Source: Paracoccaceae bacterium
Lineage (GTDB): Bacteria > Pseudomonadota > Alphaproteobacteria > Rhodobacterales > Rhodobacteraceae
Assembly: GCA_024742835.1 (NCBI GenBank)
Contig: JANSXS010000018.1
Coordinates: forward strand, 1-52,983
Direction of reading: 5' to 3'
Length of the DNA stretch: 52,983 bases
The notes under the pieces are model-generated. The model saw nothing but the letters and a program-made list of their open reading frames with translations. It was not told where the DNA came from and did not search any database. A program made the position numbers and the translations under genes. Of the stretch, positions 52,054 through 52,983 are shown piece by piece. Numbering within the stretch: the first letter of the stretch is position 1; the number at the start of each line of letters is the position of its first letter.

Positions 52054-52707
52054 TTAAAATGTAAAGGCCGGCAGCCGCTGAAATCCCGACAGTACCGGTG
52101 CGCCGGCATTGAAGGCAAAGCGCCAGCTCACCTGTCCATCGACCTTGTAGCCGATCCGCACCACGCCCAACGCACCCTCGGCAAAGAGACAGGCCATGCG
52201 GCCGCCTTCCTTCAACTGAGCCGTGATCTCGTCAGGCACATGTTCCACCGCACCCTCGATCAGGATGACGTCAAATGGGCCATGCTCGGCCGCGCCCTCC
52301 GCAAGCTCGCCATGGTGCAGGATAACATTGTCGGCCCCCTGCTCGGCAAGAATCGACTGCGCCTCGCTGAACAGCGTATCCTGATCCTCAACCGCGACGA
52401 CGGCTTCTGCCATGCGGGCGATCACGGCCGCCGAATACCCAAGGCCACAGCCCAGATCCAGAACAAGCTCGTTTGCCTGAACATCAAGCGCATCCAGCAT
52501 CTTGGCCAAACTGCGCGGATCGAGCATCACACGCCCGCCGCCCAGATCCAGGTTTTCTCCCATATAGGCCGCTTCGCGCAGGTTGCGCGGCACAAATGCC
52601 TCTCGGGGAACCGACAGCATCGCGTCGATGATCGGAAACTTGGTCACGTCCGACGGGCGGATCTGCGTGTCCACCATCATCGTGCGGCGCTTGGCGTAGT
52701 CCGTCAT
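52054..52707 (-). CDS. pcm: Protein-L-isoaspartate O-methyltransferase
   Basis: The enzyme methylates L-isoaspartyl residues with SAM to start repair of aged proteins. The 217-residue protein has the SAM loop [18 protein letters not shown], preceded by the family segment [20 protein letters not shown] and [18 protein letters not shown]. The ATG at 52707 gives the standard N terminus although no strong ribosome site precedes it; the in-frame extension to 52854 lacks family sequence. It is divergent from tRNA-Cys and leads into tolC. Confidence 0.9.
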   Translation of the reverse strand: MTDYAKRRTMMVDTQIRPSDVTKFPIIDAMLSVPREAFVPRNLREAAYMGENLDLGGGRVMLDPRSLAKMLDALDVQANELVLDLGCGLGYSAAVIARMAEAVVAVEDQDTLFSEAQSILAEQGADNVILHHGELAEGAAEHGPFDVILIEGAVEHVPDEITAQLKEGGRMACLFAEGALGVVRIGYKVDGQVSWRFAFNAGAPVLSGFQRLPAFTF

Positions 52708-52909
52708 GAGGAAAAACTCTTTTGTTCTCGGTGTGCGTGGTTCGCTTTTGCCACAAAGCCCCGCACCCGGCAATGCCCATCGCAAGACCACCTGCCCACA
52801 AGTCACCGACGGCAGATGAAAAGACAAGCGGCGCAAGTCACCGGGGCTGGACAAGCCTGCGACAAGAATTTAAGAGCAAAGTCTGACCCCGCAGGGGCAA
52901 CCACGGAAC

Positions 52910-52983
52910 GGCGAGTTGGCGGAGTGGTTACGCAGCGGATTGCAAATCCGTGTACACCGGTTCGATTCCGGTACTCGCCTCCA
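52910..52983 (+). tRNA. tRNA-Cys(GCA)
   Basis: Acceptor stem GGCGAGT/ACTCGCC, anticodon stem GCGGA/TCCGT with loop TTGCAAA (anticodon GCA), T arm ACCGGTTCGATTCCGGT, discriminator T and encoded CCA. The last base of CCA is the last base of the window. Confidence 0.97.

Overview
The window looks like a chromosomal segment of a marine, sulfur-oxidising alphaproteobacterium of the Rhodobacterales (Roseobacter-type). The base composition is GC-rich and most genes are typical of that group. It carries a complete thiosulfate-oxidation (sox) locus in the soxRSTVWXYZABCDEF style. It also has an alphaproteobacterial-type LexA box, tandem hairpins resembling the 'cuckoo' small RNAs of Rhodobacter, and the DUF6280-like and PopZ-like genes. 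No transposase, integrase, phage gene or CRISPR array was seen, so the window reads as core chromosome decorated with small intergenic repeats.

Layout. 1-12 kb: ftsY (cut by the window edge), a divergent AlkB-type hydroxylase, xseA, purD, an adrenodoxin-type ferredoxin, an SOS box followed by a small remnant of error-prone polymerase DnaE2, a peptidoglycan-binding lipoprotein, a beta-barrel-like protein, a large right-handed beta-helix protein and the Fe-S carrier gene apbC. 11.7-12.0 kb: two tandem anti-Shine-Dalgarno hairpin RNAs ending in a strong terminator. 12.5-24.9 kb: the sox locus, with soxVWXYZABCDEF on the minus strand and soxSRT divergent on the plus strand. 24.9-35.5 kb: argO, yebC, two SLC13/RCK-type permeases flanking a cupin gene and a lytic transglycosylase gene, a DMT permease, ymdB, a 5-formyl-THF cyclo-ligase gene and mgtE. 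35.5-53 kb: tRNA-Leu, a rhomboid protease, suhB, valS, two PLP aminotransferases, a dual-specificity phosphatase, a glycosyltransferase, ygfZ, efp, a DUF6280-like gene, cobQ, a PopZ-like gene, tolC, pcm and tRNA-Cys.

How the genes work together. SoxAX attaches thiosulfate to the SoxYZ carrier, SoxB hydrolyses the sulfonate and SoxCD oxidises the sulfane sulfur, while SoxV, SoxW and SoxS handle thiol/disulfide traffic in the periplasm. SoxEF is a flavocytochrome c partner pair and SoxT a probable sulfur-compound permease. SoxR keeps the two cysteines of the SqrR/BigR persulfide sensors. A perfect ATTC-N8-GAAT palindrome upstream of soxX and a 7-bp inverted repeat in the soxV/soxS divergent gap are its likely operators.

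The least explained signals are non-coding. They are the twin CCUCCUCCC hairpin RNAs with no DUF1127 gene beside them; a family of about 116-bp palindromic repeats whose ends supply stop codons of neighbouring genes, one copy lying inside the sox operon; a long hairpin between tRNA-Leu and mgtE; and the LexA box still driving a DnaE2 OB-fold fragment.
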